Positions 8,536-18,914 are shown, counted from the first letter of the stretch. The stretch is DNA of 41,204 nt from Meridianimarinicoccus zhengii (GCF_003254465.1 NZ_QDFI01000038.1:1-41204); one strand, 5' to 3'. The notes: generated by a model from the sequence alone, not told the origin. A program made the numbers and translations.

Positions 8536-8588
8536 TCCGCCCTTGGCCCTGCGCGGCAGGCTGCCTATGTCGGGGTCAGAGGTGACAG

Positions 8589-10025
8589 ATGACCCTGACC
8601 ATTCCCTTCGACAACAGCTACGCCCGCCTGCCGGACCGGCTCTACCACCGACAGCCAGCAGCACCGGTGCGGGCCCCTGCCCCCATCGTCGTCAACGCGG
8701 CGCTCGCGGCGGAACTGGGGCTCGACGCGCAGGCGCTTGCATCCGAGGCGGGCACCGCCATGCTTGCCGGCAACGCCGTGCCCGACGGGGCCGACCCGCT
8801 GGCGCAGGTCTATGCGGGCCACCAGTTCGGCGGCTGGAACCCGCAACTGGGCGACGGCCGCGCGCTGCTGCTGGGCGAAGTGATCGACCGCCACGGCCGC
8901 CGCCGCGACATCCAGCTCAAGGGATCGGGGCGCACGCCCTTTTCGCGCATGGGCGACGGGCGGGCCTGGCTCGGCCCCGTGCTGCGCGAATACGTCGTGT
9001 CCGAGGCGATGCACGCCATGGGCATCCCGACAACCCGCGCGCTTGCTGCCGTCGCCACGGGCGAACCCGTGCTGCGCGAGACCGGCCCGATGCCCGGCGC
9101 GGTGCTGACCCGCGTCGCGTCCAGCCATCTCCGTGTCGGCACCTTCCAGTTCTTCGCGGCGCGCGGCGATCTCGACGCCATCCGCGCCCTGACCGATCAT
9201 GCCATCGCGCGGCACTACCCGGAGGCGCAGGGCGCGCTCGGCCTGCTGCATGCGGTCATCGCGGCGCAGGCCGACCTGATCGCGCGCTGGATGGGCGTTG
9301 GCTTCATCCACGGGGTGATGAACACCGACAATTGCGCGATCTCGGGCGAGACGATCGATTATGGCCCCTGCGCCTTCATGGATCGCTACCGGGCGGGCCA
9401 GGTCTATTCCTCCATCGACCAGTTCGGGCGCTATGCCTTCGACAAGCAGCCCGACATCGCGGTGTGGAACCTCGCGCAGTTCGCCACATGCCTGCTGCCC
9501 CTGATCGATGACGACCGCGAAACCGCCATCGCCACGGCGACCGAGGTGGTCCACACCTTCCCGGATCTCTTCCGCGCCGCGTGGCTTTCGATGTTCCGCG
9601 CCAAGCTGGGCCTGCGCGACACCGGGGACGATGCCGACGACGCGGACCTGATCCACGACTGGCTCGCGGCCATGGAAACCGGCGGCGCGGATTTCACCAA
9701 CGGCCATCGGGGGCTGATCGACGGCACGGCCCGCGCGGCCTTCGCCGACCCGGAGGCATACGACGCCATCGCCCCGCACCTTGCCGCACGCCATGCCGAA
9801 CAGGGCGGGCCGGACAGCGCGGCGATGGCCCGCGCCAACCCGGTCATCATCCCCCGCAACCACCGGGTGGAAGCGATGATCGCCGCCGCGCTGGATGGCG
9901 ATTTCGCGCCCTTCCGGCGGCTCGACGCAGCACTCGCCCGGCCCTTCGACCCGGATGCACCGGCCGACCTGCGCCAGCCCCCGGAACCGGCCGAAGAGGT
10001 TGCGGCCACATTCTGCGGCACCTGA
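8589..10025 (+). CDS. selO: SelO (YdiU) protein adenylyltransferase
   Basis: SelO is a pseudokinase-fold enzyme that transfers AMP from ATP to Ser, Thr or Tyr of target proteins and is linked to redox stress. The 478-residue length equals E. coli YdiU. Conserved blocks are [15 protein letters not shown] at the N-terminus, [55 protein letters not shown], the metal-binding [11 protein letters not shown] and [10 protein letters not shown]. The chain ends TFCGT, placing a Cys antepenultimate, the position of selenocysteine in animal SelO. No selenocysteine machinery need be assumed. GAGGTGACAG precedes the ATG. It is probably monocistronic; fur/mur follows after about 100 bases. Confidence 0.96.
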   Translation: MTLTIPFDNSYARLPDRLYHRQPAAPVRAPAPIVVNAALAAELGLDAQALASEAGTAMLAGNAVPDGADPLAQVYAGHQFGGWNPQLGDGRALLLGEVIDRHGRRRDIQLKGSGRTPFSRMGDGRAWLGPVLREYVVSEAMHAMGIPTTRALAAVATGEPVLRETGPMPGAVLTRVASSHLRVGTFQFFAARGDLDAIRALTDHAIARHYPEAQGALGLLHAVIAAQADLIARWMGVGFIHGVMNTDNCAISGETIDYGPCAFMDRYRAGQVYSSIDQFGRYAFDKQPDIAVWNLAQFATCLLPLIDDDRETAIATATEVVHTFPDLFRAAWLSMFRAKLGLRDTGDDADDADLIHDWLAAMETGGADFTNGHRGLIDGTARAAFADPEAYDAIAPHLAARHAEQGGPDSAAMARANPVIIPRNHRVEAMIAAALDGDFAPFRRLDAALARPFDPDAPADLRQPPEPAEEVAATFCGT

Positions 10026-10126
10026 CCCGATCCATCGGTATTCGCCCCGGCTGCGGCGCGAAAACCGGTTCCCACCCGCCGTCGGCATGCGCTAGAACAC
10101 CGGGACCACCGGAACGGACCTGCCCG

Positions 10127-10537
10127 ATGCCCCGCACCATCACCAAACGCTGCGAACAGAAGGGCCTGCGCATGACCGGCCAGCGCCGCACCATCGCGGG
10201 CGTGCTGGACCGCGCCACCGACCACCCGGACGTGGAGGAACTGCACGCCCGCGCCGCCGCCGCCGATCCGCGCATCTCGCTCGCCACGGTCTATCGCACC
10301 GTCAAGCTGTTCGAGGAGTCGGGCATTCTCGAACGGGTGGATTTCGGCGACGGGCGCGCGCGCTACGAATCCGCCGAACGCGCCCATCACGACCACCTGA
10401 TCGACATGGACACGGGCGACGTGATCGAATTCGTGGACCCCGAGATCGAGGCGCTGCAGGAACGCATCGCCGCGCGGCTGGGCTACCGGCTGACCGGCCA
10501 CCGGATGGAACTTTACGGCCGCCCCATCAAGAAGTGA
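10127..10537 (+). CDS. Fur-family metalloregulator (Fur/Mur type)
   Basis: The 136-residue protein has a winged-helix N-terminal half (recognition region RISLATVYRTVKLFEESG, 49-66) and the Fur dimerisation and metal block AHHDHLIDMDTGDVIEF (86-102). The HHDH and downstream acidic residues fit the regulatory metal site. The CxxC structural-zinc pair of gammaproteobacterial Fur is absent: D-M-D-T stands where the first pair is expected, and the only Cys is C9. Alphaproteobacterial Fur/Mur proteins, several of which sense manganese, share this lack. Mn(II)-responsive control of uptake genes is therefore at least as likely as iron control. It is convergent with yjhX. Confidence 0.9.
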   Translation: MPRTITKRCEQKGLRMTGQRRTIAGVLDRATDHPDVEELHARAAAADPRISLATVYRTVKLFEESGILERVDFGDGRARYESAERAHHDHLIDMDTGDVIEFVDPEIEALQERIAARLGYRLTGHRMELYGRPIKK

Positions 10538-10559
10538 CCGCCGCACGCCCGCACCGGGG

Positions 10560-10597
10560 GGGCAAGCGGCCCGGCGCATCCGCCGGACCGCGTGCCC
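10560..10597. terminator. Bidirectional hairpin between fur/mur and yjhX
   Basis: GGGCA-A-GCGGCCCGGCG (from 10560) pairs with CGCCGGACCGC-G-TGCCC (to 10597) around a CATC loop: about 17 bp with two mismatches. It fills the gap between the two convergent stop codons and ends one base before the yjhX stop. There is no T-tract on either strand. Its 38-base length and CATC loop match the hairpin after eno. Confidence 0.65.
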
Positions 10598-10598
10598 G

Positions 10599-10856
10599 TC
10601 AGCGGTTGTCGAGCTGCGCGCGCACCGACACGATCCCGGACTTGGTGATCGCGTAGGGCCTGCCGCCGCGGGACCGGATGAAGCGCCGCTTGCGCAGCCG
10701 CTCGAACACGTCGAGCGTGCAATCGGCCAGCACATGGCCGTCACGGGTGAAGCAGATGATGTCGCGTATCTTGCCGCCCGGCGCGCGGTCGAAATGAATC
10801 GCACCGCCCTGTGCCAGAACGTGCAGCACGCGCTGTTCCTTCTTCGAGATATTCAT
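10599..10856 (-). CDS. yjhX: YjhX/TopAI family protein (topoisomerase I inhibitor-type toxin)
   Basis: Starting at MNISKKEQRVLHVLAQGG, the protein has 85 residues, the same length as E. coli YjhX. It keeps the family pattern: EQR-LHVLA-GG near the start, ICFTRDGHVLADCTLDVF in the middle, a basic RKRRFIRS, then GGRPYAITKSG and the ending VRAQLDNR. E. coli YjhX (TopAI) binds topoisomerase I and blocks growth; its antitoxin YjhQ is an acetyltransferase-like protein. No yjhQ-like gene is adjacent here, so this copy is either an orphan or has another role. The alternative ATG 30 bases upstream (MTTRFPDDDS) would add ten unconserved residues. The Shine-Dalgarno is weak for both starts. Confidence 0.88.
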   Translation of the reverse strand: MNISKKEQRVLHVLAQGGAIHFDRAPGGKIRDIICFTRDGHVLADCTLDVFERLRKRRFIRSRGGRPYAITKSGIVSVRAQLDNR

Positions 10857-10928
10857 GGAGTCGTCGTCCGGAAAACGGGTCGTCATGACGGGTCGCCCGG
10901 CGTCGCGCGCGGGCGGTGTCAGGCTGGT

Positions 10929-10946
10929 GTTCCGGCGGACCGGAAC
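10929..10946. promoter_or_regulatory. 18-bp perfect palindrome in the yjhX/DMT divergent region
   Basis: GTTCCGG-CGGA-CCGGAAC lies 73 bases upstream of the yjhX ATG and 168 bases upstream of the DMT transporter ATG. Perfect 7-bp arms in a divergent intergenic region suit an operator for a dimeric regulator; no known regulon motif is recognised. Confidence 0.4.
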
Positions 10947-11080
10947 TAGCGGATGACCGCAATCTCCGACATCAAGTCTCCATCGGCCGGACCTTCCCGG
11001 CACGTCCTGAGCTAGGCCCGGTGCGGCTCCGATGCAACCCCGGCCGGGCCCCCTCTGGCACCTGCCCGCGATCCGGGCTA

Positions 11081-11101
11081 GTCCGGGCTGCAATTCCGGA
11101 C
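11081..11101. promoter_or_regulatory. Second GTCCGG/CCGGAC inverted repeat upstream of the DMT gene
   Basis: GTCCGG-N9-CCGGAC ends 12 bases before the DMT transporter ATG and touches its ribosome-binding region. It shares the TCCGG/CCGGA half-site with the palindrome at 10929-10946. It may be an operator or a small leader hairpin. Confidence 0.35.
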
Positions 11102-11113
11102 AGGGCGCAGGAC

Positions 11114-11992
11114 ATGGACAATTTACGGGGCATCGTGCTGATGGTGGCCGCGATGGGCGGCTTCGCGCTGGAGGACATGTTCATCAAGCTCGTGTCTGCG
11201 AGCCTGCCAACCAGCCAGATCCTCATCATGCTCGGCGCGGGCGGCACCCTGATCTTCGCGATCTGGGCGCGGGCGCGCGGCGCGGACCTGCTCGCCCCGG
11301 CGCTGTTCACCCGTCCCATGTGGCTGCGCAATCTCGGCGAGGTGTCGGGCACGGTCTGCTTCGTGTCGGCGATCACGCTGGTGCCGCTGGCGACCGCCTC
11401 GGCCATCCTGCAGGCCACGCCGCTCGCCGTGACGCTGGGCGCCGCGGTGTTCCTGGGCGCACCCGTCGGCTGGCGGCGCTGGTCCGCGATCCTCGTGGGG
11501 TTCGCGGGCGTGCTGCTGGTGGTGCGCCCCGGCCTTGCCGGGTTCGACCCCGCGGCACTTCTGGCCGTGGCCGCCGTCTTCGGGTTGGCCATGCGGGATC
11601 TGTGCACCCGCGTCGCCCCGCCCGCGGTTTCCAGCCTGACGCTGAGCGCCTACGGCTTCGCCATGGCGACGCTCGCGGGCGTGGTGCTGCTGCCCTTCGG
11701 GGCGGGCCCCGCCCTGCCCGACACCGCCGCCGCCCTGTCGCTGGCCGCGGCACTGGTCGTCGGCGTGCTGGCCTATTACGCCATCACCGCCGCCATGCGC
11801 GTGGGCGAGGTCGCGGTCGTCACCCCGTTCCGCTACGCCCGCCTGATCTTCGCGCTGATCCTCGGCATGGCGGTCTTCGGCGAACGCCCCGACGCGCTGA
11901 CGCTGGCGGGTGCGGCCATCATCATCGCCTCGGGGCTCTACACGCTCCTGCGCGAACAGCGCCTGCGCCGCGCGGGCGTGCCAACCCCCTAG
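11114..11992 (+). CDS. DMT-superfamily (EamA) transporter
   Basis: The 292-residue protein has about ten hydrophobic helices arranged as two EamA repeats, the standard drug/metabolite transporter layout. The first repeat starts RGIVLMVAAMGGFALEDMFIKL and ends near AILVGFAGVLLVVRPG, a typical repeat end. The second ends LTLAGAAIIIASGLYTLLREQ. The acidic residue in the first helix (E at residue 18) is notable for a family often lacking one. The ATG with AGGAC 3-7 bases upstream is preferred; a longer frame upstream lacks hydrophobic character. Substrate is unknown. It is divergent from yjhX and followed by eno after about 70 bases. Confidence 0.85.
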   Translation: MDNLRGIVLMVAAMGGFALEDMFIKLVSASLPTSQILIMLGAGGTLIFAIWARARGADLLAPALFTRPMWLRNLGEVSGTVCFVSAITLVPLATASAILQATPLAVTLGAAVFLGAPVGWRRWSAILVGFAGVLLVVRPGLAGFDPAALLAVAAVFGLAMRDLCTRVAPPAVSSLTLSAYGFAMATLAGVVLLPFGAGPALPDTAAALSLAAALVVGVLAYYAITAAMRVGEVAVVTPFRYARLIFALILGMAVFGERPDALTLAGAAIIIASGLYTLLREQRLRRAGVPTP

Positions 11993-13339
<1,347 letters not shown>

Positions 13340-13357
13340 GCCGAAAAGGATGGGCGC

Positions 13358-13395
13358 GGGCGCGTGGCCGGGTCCATCGACCCGGCCACGCGCCC
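13358..13395. terminator. 17-bp perfect hairpin between convergent eno and adh
   Basis: GGGCGCGTGGCCGGGTC (13358-13374) pairs perfectly with 13379-13395 around a CATC loop. It lies 19 bases after the eno stop and has no T-tract. The symmetry would serve both converging transcripts. It has the same total length and loop as the fur/yjhX hairpin. Confidence 0.7.
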
Positions 13396-13474
13396 GTCAC
13401 CGCGTTGCGGCTCCCGCCAGGGGTCGGTTGGCCGCGCGCCTGCGCGCCCCCGTCTCGTTACGGCCTGCGCGCCC

Positions 13475-14482
13475 TCAGACCCGATCCAGCACGATCCGGT
13501 AGCGCGCCTTGCCGTCGCGCAGGTGATCCAGCGCCGCGTTGATGTCGGACATCGGGAAATGCTCGGTCTGCGGCGCGATCCCGTGCCGCGCCGCGAAGGC
13601 CAGCATCTCGCGGATCATCGACGGCGCGCCCACCGGGTTCGCGCCGAAGCTCTTCTCGCCCATGATGAACGGGAACGCCTCGAAGTCGAACGGCGCGGGC
13701 ACGGCCCCGACCGAGTGCAGCCGCCCGCGCGGGGCCAGCGCGCCCACATAGGCATTCCAGTCGAGCGGCACCGCCACCGTGGACAGGATCAGGTCGAACC
13801 GCCCGGCGGCCGCGGCGATCGCCTCCGGGTCGCGGCTGTCGATAGTGTCCGTCGCCCCAAGGGCCAGCGCCTCGTTGCGCTTGCCCTCGGACGACGTGAA
13901 GGCCGTCACTTCGCAGCCCCACGCCTTGAGGAACTTCACCGCCAGATGGCCGAGGCCCCCGATCCCCACGACGCCGACCCGGTCGGTCGGGCGCACATGG
14001 GTCGCGATCGGGTTGAACACGGTGATCCCGCCGCACAACAGCGGCCCGGCGTCCTTCGGGTCCAGACCTGCGGGCAGCGCGATCACCGCCCCCTCGCTGG
14101 CCCGCACGCGATCCGCGAAACCGCCATGGCGCCCGACGATGGTCATCTCGCCGGTCGGGCAGGTGTTGTGATGCCCCGACATGCACTGGTCGCAGGTCAG
14201 GCAATAGGCCGCGTGCCAGCCCAGCCCGACCATGTCGCCGACCGCGACCGAGGTGACGGCGGGCCCGGCCTCGACCACGCGCCCGATGACCTCGTGCCCG
14301 CCGACGAACGGATAGGCCGAGATGCCCCATTCGTTGTCGAGCATGCTCAGGTCCGAATGACAGACCCCGACATGGAGAACCTCGATGTCGATATCCCGCC
14401 CCGCGATGGGCGGCAGGTCATAGGTATAGGGTTCAAGCGGCGCACCCGCGGCCGTCGCGGCATAGGCGTGAACTTGGGGCAT
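13475..14482 (-). CDS. Zinc-dependent alcohol dehydrogenase, CAD/YahK-type
   Basis: The 335-residue medium-chain dehydrogenase has catalytic-zinc residues C41 (GVCHSDL), H63-E64 (GGHEVIGRV) and C150 (LLCGGITV), and structural-zinc cysteines C94, C97, C100 and C108 ([15 protein letters not shown]). The Rossmann motif is GIGGLG at 173-178. This arrangement matches cinnamyl-alcohol dehydrogenase/YahK proteins, which are NADP-dependent aldehyde reductases of broad specificity. The physiological substrate is not evident. The start MPQVHAYAA has GGAGG 5-9 bases upstream, which rules out the longer frame. It is a single gene, convergent with eno. Confidence 0.93.
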   Translation of the reverse strand: MPQVHAYAATAAGAPLEPYTYDLPPIAGRDIDIEVLHVGVCHSDLSMLDNEWGISAYPFVGGHEVIGRVVEAGPAVTSVAVGDMVGLGWHAAYCLTCDQCMSGHHNTCPTGEMTIVGRHGGFADRVRASEGAVIALPAGLDPKDAGPLLCGGITVFNPIATHVRPTDRVGVVGIGGLGHLAVKFLKAWGCEVTAFTSSEGKRNEALALGATDTIDSRDPEAIAAAAGRFDLILSTVAVPLDWNAYVGALAPRGRLHSVGAVPAPFDFEAFPFIMGEKSFGANPVGAPSMIREMLAFAARHGIAPQTEHFPMSDINAALDHLRDGKARYRIVLDRV

Positions 14483-14761
14483 GTGACCCTCCAGGTCGTC
14501 TCGATGAAGCTGTGTGCGACAGGGTGGCCAATCGCACGGCAAGGTCAACCGGATGTCCCGCACCTTGCCCCGCAGTCATGCGTCAGCGCGCGGACCGAAG
14601 GGAGGCCGGCCACACCCGGCGGGATCGTGAAACGGCCATGCGCCTGCCTGACATCGCGGGCAACAAGCCGCCGATGCGCGACATCACGGGATTACCGATG
14701 GTAGAAACCGCCCCGCCAGCATAGATGGTGCCGCACGCGTCAAACACAGGAAAGACACTTC

Positions 14762-14902
14762 ATGAACCGCAATATTCTCTACCTCGTCCTCGGCGCGCTG
14801 GTCGTCGGTATCGCTGTCCTCGGCTATCTCTACTACGAGGAAGAGCAGAGCGGCGTCGAAATCCAGATCGATGACAGCGGCGTGGAGATCGACGGGAACT
14901 GA
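14762..14902 (+). CDS. 46-residue single-span membrane protein
   Basis: The ORF starts MNRNILYLVLGALVVGIAVL and ends in an acidic tail. AGGAAAG lies 8 bases upstream, supporting translation. Residues 5-25 form one hydrophobic helix (LGYLYYEEEQ at its exit), and the tail contains a short internal repeat, SGVEIQIDD then SGVEIDGN (30-46). The layout suggests an inner-membrane anchor with a periplasmic acidic tail. Similar small proteins are known to me in Rhodobacteraceae genomes but have no assigned role. It is divergent from the alcohol dehydrogenase and convergent with the SGNH gene. Confidence 0.7.
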   Translation: MNRNILYLVLGALVVGIAVLGYLYYEEEQSGVEIQIDDSGVEIDGN

Positions 14903-15011
14903 CAGCCCGCCCTTGCCGCCCGAAGGCCGTCCGCCCCGCGATAGGTCTGCCGCCGTCTGAACGCGCGGTCGTCACGGCACGGCACGACACGGCCCCGGCA
15001 ATGTCTCGAAT

Positions 15012-15038
15012 GGCCGGGGCGCCACCAGCGCCCCGGCC
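15012..15038. terminator. Bidirectional hairpin between the small membrane gene and the SGNH gene
   Basis: GGCCGGGGCGC (15012-15022) pairs perfectly with GCGCCCCGGCC (15028-15038) around CACCA. It lies just past the leftward SGNH stop and 109 bases after the small gene. No T-tract is present. Confidence 0.6.
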
Positions 15039-15043
15039 CGCAC

Positions 15044-16009
15044 TCACGCCGCGCGCAGGCGCAGCGCGCCGAACCCGGCCAGACCGCCCAGCAGCAGAAC
15101 CATGCCACCCGGCAGCGGCACCGGGGCGACCGGCGGCGTGGACATGACCAGCGATGCGGCCTCGTCCGACACGATGGCGTTCATCGCCGTGGTCAGGTGC
15201 ACGAAATCCACGAAGACGTAATCGTCGCACCCCGCGGGGTCGGTGGGCGCCGGGCACGGCTCCGCCCCCGTCTTGAACGGAAAGCTGGCCTGCGCGTCCT
15301 CCAGCACCGTCACCATGTCCAGCACCCAGGTATCGATGCCCGGCGTATAAAGCCCCGACAGCGCATCGCGCAGGGCCAGCGAATACGCCGTGCCAAGCGC
15401 CACCGCACCGGGCGAATCCAGCAGCGCCGAACTGGCCATGTCATAGGGCGTCAGGATCAGCAGCTTCTCGATGCCGCCGGCCACCAGATCGTCGATCCCG
15501 CTGCGCAGGGTGGATACCGCGTAGTCCACGAACACCTCGACATCGGGCTGTTTGCCGACCGGGCGGTTATAGGGCACCGCCCCGAACAGCAGGTCGCTGT
15601 CATTGGCCGACGCCCAGATGTCGTTCGTGGCGACCCAGACCACGCCCAGATCGTGGTCGCCCGTCGCCGGGGCGTCGTCCCGGAACCGCGCGGCCTGCGA
15701 CGTGAACCCGGTCGGATAGCCAAGCGCCGTATCCGTCGCCGGGACCGCGTTCACCGGCCCCGTCTGCGCGCCGCCGACCGCGTAATTGAAGGACAGCGTT
15801 TCGGCATAGGTGCCGCCAACCGCCGCGGCGAAGGCGGGCAGCCATGTCTCCGGCCCGTTGGTGAAGGGTGCCCCGCCATTGCGGCAGCAGTCGTTCAGAC
15901 TGTCCCCGAAGGCGTAGATGCTGCCGATGCTCGTGGCCGCCACTCCCGGCGATGCCGCGAGCCCGAGCGCAAGCGCAAGCGCTGCGGCGCCGATCCGTGT
16001 CCTCTCCAT
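15044..16009 (-). CDS. Secreted SGNH/GDSL hydrolase with VPLPG C-terminal anchor
   Basis: The 321-residue protein starts MERTRIGAAALALALG, with GGAGG upstream and a signal peptide ending near VAATS (residue 27). Block I is IYAFGDSLNDCC with nucleophile S37; block II is FNYAVGGAQT; block III is VVWVATNDIW; block V is VDFVHLT, supplying the Asp-His pair. These are the SGNH esterase/lipase blocks. The C-terminus, VPLPGGMVLLLGGLAGFGA followed by LRLRAA, is a VPLPA-CTERM-like sorting signal. An extracytoplasmic, exosortase-processed esterase is the best reading; the substrate is unknown. Several Cys residues (CC at 41-42) suggest disulfides. Confidence 0.88.
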   Translation of the reverse strand: MERTRIGAAALALALGLAASPGVAATSIGSIYAFGDSLNDCCRNGGAPFTNGPETWLPAFAAAVGGTYAETLSFNYAVGGAQTGPVNAVPATDTALGYPTGFTSQAARFRDDAPATGDHDLGVVWVATNDIWASANDSDLLFGAVPYNRPVGKQPDVEVFVDYAVSTLRSGIDDLVAGGIEKLLILTPYDMASSALLDSPGAVALGTAYSLALRDALSGLYTPGIDTWVLDMVTVLEDAQASFPFKTGAEPCPAPTDPAGCDDYVFVDFVHLTTAMNAIVSDEAASLVMSTPPVAPVPLPGGMVLLLGGLAGFGALRLRAA

Positions 16010-16129
16010 GGTTTCCTCCCAGTTAACCAAGAATACGGACGGTGCAGCGAATTGTCACAGGGATCAAGAGCCGATTTTCAGGTCGCCGTGTGCCTTGCGC
16101 CATCTCGCCATCCGGCCCAAGGTCGCGCC

Positions 16130-16555
16130 ATGACCGCAGACGACATCATCACCGCCCTGAACCTCGCCCCGCATCCCGAAGGCGGGCATTACCGCCAGAC
16201 ATGGGTGGCCGATGCGTCGCCGGGGGAACGCCCCGCCGGCACGGCAATCCTGTTCCTGCTGAAACGGGGGGAGGCGTCGCACTGGCACCGGGTGGACGCG
16301 ACCGAGATCTGGCATTTCCACGCGGGCGCGCCGCTGGTCCTGCGCCTGTCGGCCACCGACCACGGCCCCGCGACGCGCCACCGGCTCGGCCCGAATCTGG
16401 CCGCCGGTGAATCGCCGCAGGTGATCGTGCCGACGGGTCATTGGCAGGCGGCGGAGAGCACGGGCGACTGGACGCTGGTGGGCTGCACGGTGTCGCCGGG
16501 CTTCCGGTTCGACGGGTTCACACTGGCCGAACCGGGCTTCGACATACCGGGCTGA
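16130..16555 (+). CDS. DUF985 cupin-domain protein
   Basis: The 141-residue protein matches the cupin_5 (DUF985) family. The opening ITALNLAPHPEGGHYRQTW and the central SHWHRVDATEIWHFHAGAPL are diagnostic, with candidate metal ligands H51, H53, E59 and H64. The end, LVGCTVSPGFRFDGFTLA, is also typical. Cupins of this family may bind a metal and a sugar-like ligand, but their biochemical role is not settled. The ATG lies in a GGTCGCGCC context with a weak Shine-Dalgarno. It is divergent from the SGNH gene and convergent with pgi across the CATATG element. Confidence 0.85.
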   Translation: MTADDIITALNLAPHPEGGHYRQTWVADASPGERPAGTAILFLLKRGEASHWHRVDATEIWHFHAGAPLVLRLSATDHGPATRHRLGPNLAAGESPQVIVPTGHWQAAESTGDWTLVGCTVSPGFRFDGFTLAEPGFDIPG

Positions 16556-16571
16556 TCTGCGCGGCAGGAGT

Positions 16572-16610
16572 CATATGGGATTCATATGAAAATCATATGA
16601 TTTTCATATG
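16572..16610. repeat. Four CATATG hexamers at exact 11-bp period, with a 28-bp perfect palindrome
   Basis: CATATG occurs at 16572, 16583, 16594 and 16605. Positions 16583-16610 form a perfect 28-bp palindrome centred on the third hexamer. The element is strongly AT-rich inside GC-rich DNA and sits in the 62-base gap between the convergent cupin and pgi genes, 16 bases after the cupin stop and 7 before the pgi stop. It could fold as a terminator hairpin or, given one hexamer per helical turn, be a protein-binding array. Confidence 0.85.
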
Positions 16611-16617
16611 CGGCGAT

Positions 16618-18219
16618 TCACGCCGTCAGATACCCCACAAGCTGCGCAGTGGACCCGTCCTTGCCCTCGGTCCCGGTGTCGCCCGCCAGCACAGGCTCCA
16701 GCGCCTTGGCCAGTTCCTTGCCAAGCTCGACCCCCCACTGGTCGAAGGAATTGATGCCGAGGATCACGCCCTCCACGAACACGCGATGCTCGTACAACGC
16801 GATGATTTTGCCCAGTATTTCCGGCGTCAGTTGCGGATAGGCCAGCGTCGTGGACGGCCGGTTGCCGGGGAACACCCGGTGCCGCGCCTGCCGCTCCAAC
16901 TCATCTCCATCCAGCCCCTTGGCGGCCATGATCGCGCGCGCCCCGTCCAGCGACCGGCCCCGCAGCAGGGCCTCCGACTGCGCCAGGCAATTGGCCACCA
17001 GAAGCCGGTGGTGATGCGCCAGATGCCGCTCATGCCCTTGTTTTCCAACCATGAATTCACACGGCACCACGCCCGTGCCCTGGTGGATCAACTGGTAGAA
17101 CGCGTGCTGCCCGTTGGTCCCCGGTTCCCCCCAGACGATCGGCCCGGACACGCTGGCCAAGTCGCTGCCATCCATCGCCACCCGCTTGCCGTTGCTTTCC
17201 ATCTCAAGCTGCTGAAGGTAGGCAGGCAGCCGCAGAAGCCTTTGTTCATAAGGCAATACGGCGCGGGACGGGTAGCCGCAGACCTGGTGGTGCCAGATGC
17301 CGACAAGCGCCAGCAGCACCGGCATGTTCTCCGCCAGCGGCGCCGCGCGGAAATGCGTATCCATCGCCGCCGCCCCGCCGAGGAAGTCGCGGAACCGGTC
17401 CGGCCCGATGGCAAGCATCAGCGACAACCCGATCGGCCCCCACAGCGAATACCGTCCCCCGACCCAGTCGGCGAAACCGAAGACACGGTCCGGCGCGATC
17501 CCGAATTCCGCTGTCTTTTCAGCGGCCGTGGACAATGCGGCGAACTGCGCGGCGGGGTCCGTCACGGTCTGCGCCATCCAGTCCCGCGCGGTTTCGGCGT
17601 TGGTCATGGTCTCGATGGTGGTGAAGGTCTTGGACGCGACGATCACCAGCGTCGTCGCCGGGTCCAGCCCCGCCAGCACATCCGCCACATGGGCGCCATC
17701 CACGTTCGACACGAAATGGGTGCGCGGCCCATCGTGATAGGGTGCCAGCGCCAACGCCGCCATCGCGGGGCCAAGGTCCGACCCACCGATGCCGATATTG
17801 ACCACGTCCGTGATCGCCCCGCCCTGCCCCGTGTAGCGGCCCGACCGCACCGCGTCGGCGAAATCGGCCATCCGGTCGAGCGTCGCGCGCACCTCGGGCA
17901 TGACATCCGCGCCATCCACCATCACCGACCCGTCGAGGTTCCGCAGCGCCGTGTGCAGCACCGCGCGCCCCTCGGTGTCGTTGATCGGCGCACCGGCGAA
18001 CATCGCGTCGCGCTTGGCCGGCACGTCCGTGCCCTCGGCCAGCCGCACCAGCATCGCCAGCGCCGCGTCGTCGATATTCGTCTTGGAATAGTCGAACAGC
18101 ATCCCGTCATGTGACAGGCTGAACCGGGCCGCCCGGTCGGGATCGTCGAACAGCGACAGGATATGCCGGTCGGCGGTCGCGGCATGGTGGCGGGCGAGAT
18201 CGTCCCAGATGGCGGTCAT
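16618..18219 (-). CDS. pgi: Glucose-6-phosphate isomerase
   Basis: PGI interconverts glucose 6-phosphate and fructose 6-phosphate; here it can return fructose 6-phosphate to the Entner-Doudoroff route. The 533-residue protein carries [36 protein letters not shown], the signature [12 protein letters not shown], and C-terminal VFPGNRPST and [12 protein letters not shown] (catalytic Lys). The start MTAIWDD has AAGGA 9 bases upstream. An alternative ATG at 18243 overlaps the pgl stop as ATGA and would add eight residues. It is the last gene of the leftward zwf-pgl-pgi operon. Confidence 0.97.
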   Translation of the reverse strand: MTAIWDDLARHHAATADRHILSLFDDPDRAARFSLSHDGMLFDYSKTNIDDAALAMLVRLAEGTDVPAKRDAMFAGAPINDTEGRAVLHTALRNLDGSVMVDGADVMPEVRATLDRMADFADAVRSGRYTGQGGAITDVVNIGIGGSDLGPAMAALALAPYHDGPRTHFVSNVDGAHVADVLAGLDPATTLVIVASKTFTTIETMTNAETARDWMAQTVTDPAAQFAALSTAAEKTAEFGIAPDRVFGFADWVGGRYSLWGPIGLSLMLAIGPDRFRDFLGGAAAMDTHFRAAPLAENMPVLLALVGIWHHQVCGYPSRAVLPYEQRLLRLPAYLQQLEMESNGKRVAMDGSDLASVSGPIVWGEPGTNGQHAFYQLIHQGTGVVPCEFMVGKQGHERHLAHHHRLLVANCLAQSEALLRGRSLDGARAIMAAKGLDGDELERQARHRVFPGNRPSTTLAYPQLTPEILGKIIALYEHRVFVEGVILGINSFDQWGVELGKELAKALEPVLAGDTGTEGKDGSTAQLVGYLTA

Positions 18220-18239
18220 GGTCTTGGTCCTTGCTGCTG

Positions 18240-18914
18240 TCATTCGGCCCAATGGACGGTGGCCTGCCCCAGCACCAGCGAGATCGGGGCCTGTTCGGGG
18301 TCGTCTAGGTCGCGCGCCTTTTCCAGCGCGCGGCGTTTCTCTGCCCCGGTAATGACCACATGGGTGGTCATGGCGCCGCGCAGCACGGGGCCGGTGAGGG
18401 TCACGCGCTGTTCCGGCTGGCCGGGGGCCGTGACCGCCATCAACGGCGGCGCATCCGATGCCAGCGCAGCCTTCAGTTCCGCGGACCCTGGGAAAAGCGA
18501 GGCCGTATGCATGTCGGCCCCCATGCCGAGCACCAGCACCGACAGCGGCAGGAGCGGTCGCAACCTGTCCCCCACGGCATCGAGCGCGGCGTCGGGCTCC
18601 ATCCCCTCGGTGTAGAGCCCGAGAAAATCCGCCGTCGCCGCATGACCGGTCAGCAACCGGTCGCGCACCAGCCGCGCATTAGACCGCTCCGAGGTCTCGG
18701 GCACCCAGCGCTCGTCGCCCAGCAGCACGGTCACCCGTTCCCAATCCAGACGCACCGCGGACAGCGTGTCGAAAAGCGGACCGGGCGTGGTGCCGCCGGG
18801 CACGGCGAAGCCCACCCGGTCGTTGCCCTGCAACGCCATGCGCAGGTCGCTCGCCAGCCGGTCGGCGAGATCCATCATCATGATCTCGCGGTCGGGATGT
18901 TCGATCAGGTTCAT
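18240..18914 (-). CDS. pgl: 6-phosphogluconolactonase
   Basis: Pgl hydrolyses 6-phosphogluconolactone to 6-phosphogluconate. The 224-residue length and motifs fit the DevB/SOL family: [17 protein letters not shown] near residue 45, [22 protein letters not shown], and [17 protein letters not shown]. The start [10 protein letters not shown] overlaps the zwf stop (ATGA) and has AGAGG upstream; the longer frame is out of place inside zwf. The overlap couples its translation to zwf. Confidence 0.96.
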   Translation of the reverse strand: MNLIEHPDREIMMMDLADRLASDLRMALQGNDRVGFAVPGGTTPGPLFDTLSAVRLDWERVTVLLGDERWVPETSERSNARLVRDRLLTGHAATADFLGLYTEGMEPDAALDAVGDRLRPLLPLSVLVLGMGADMHTASLFPGSAELKAALASDAPPLMAVTAPGQPEQRVTLTGPVLRGAMTTHVVITGAEKRRALEKARDLDDPEQAPISLVLGQATVHWAE

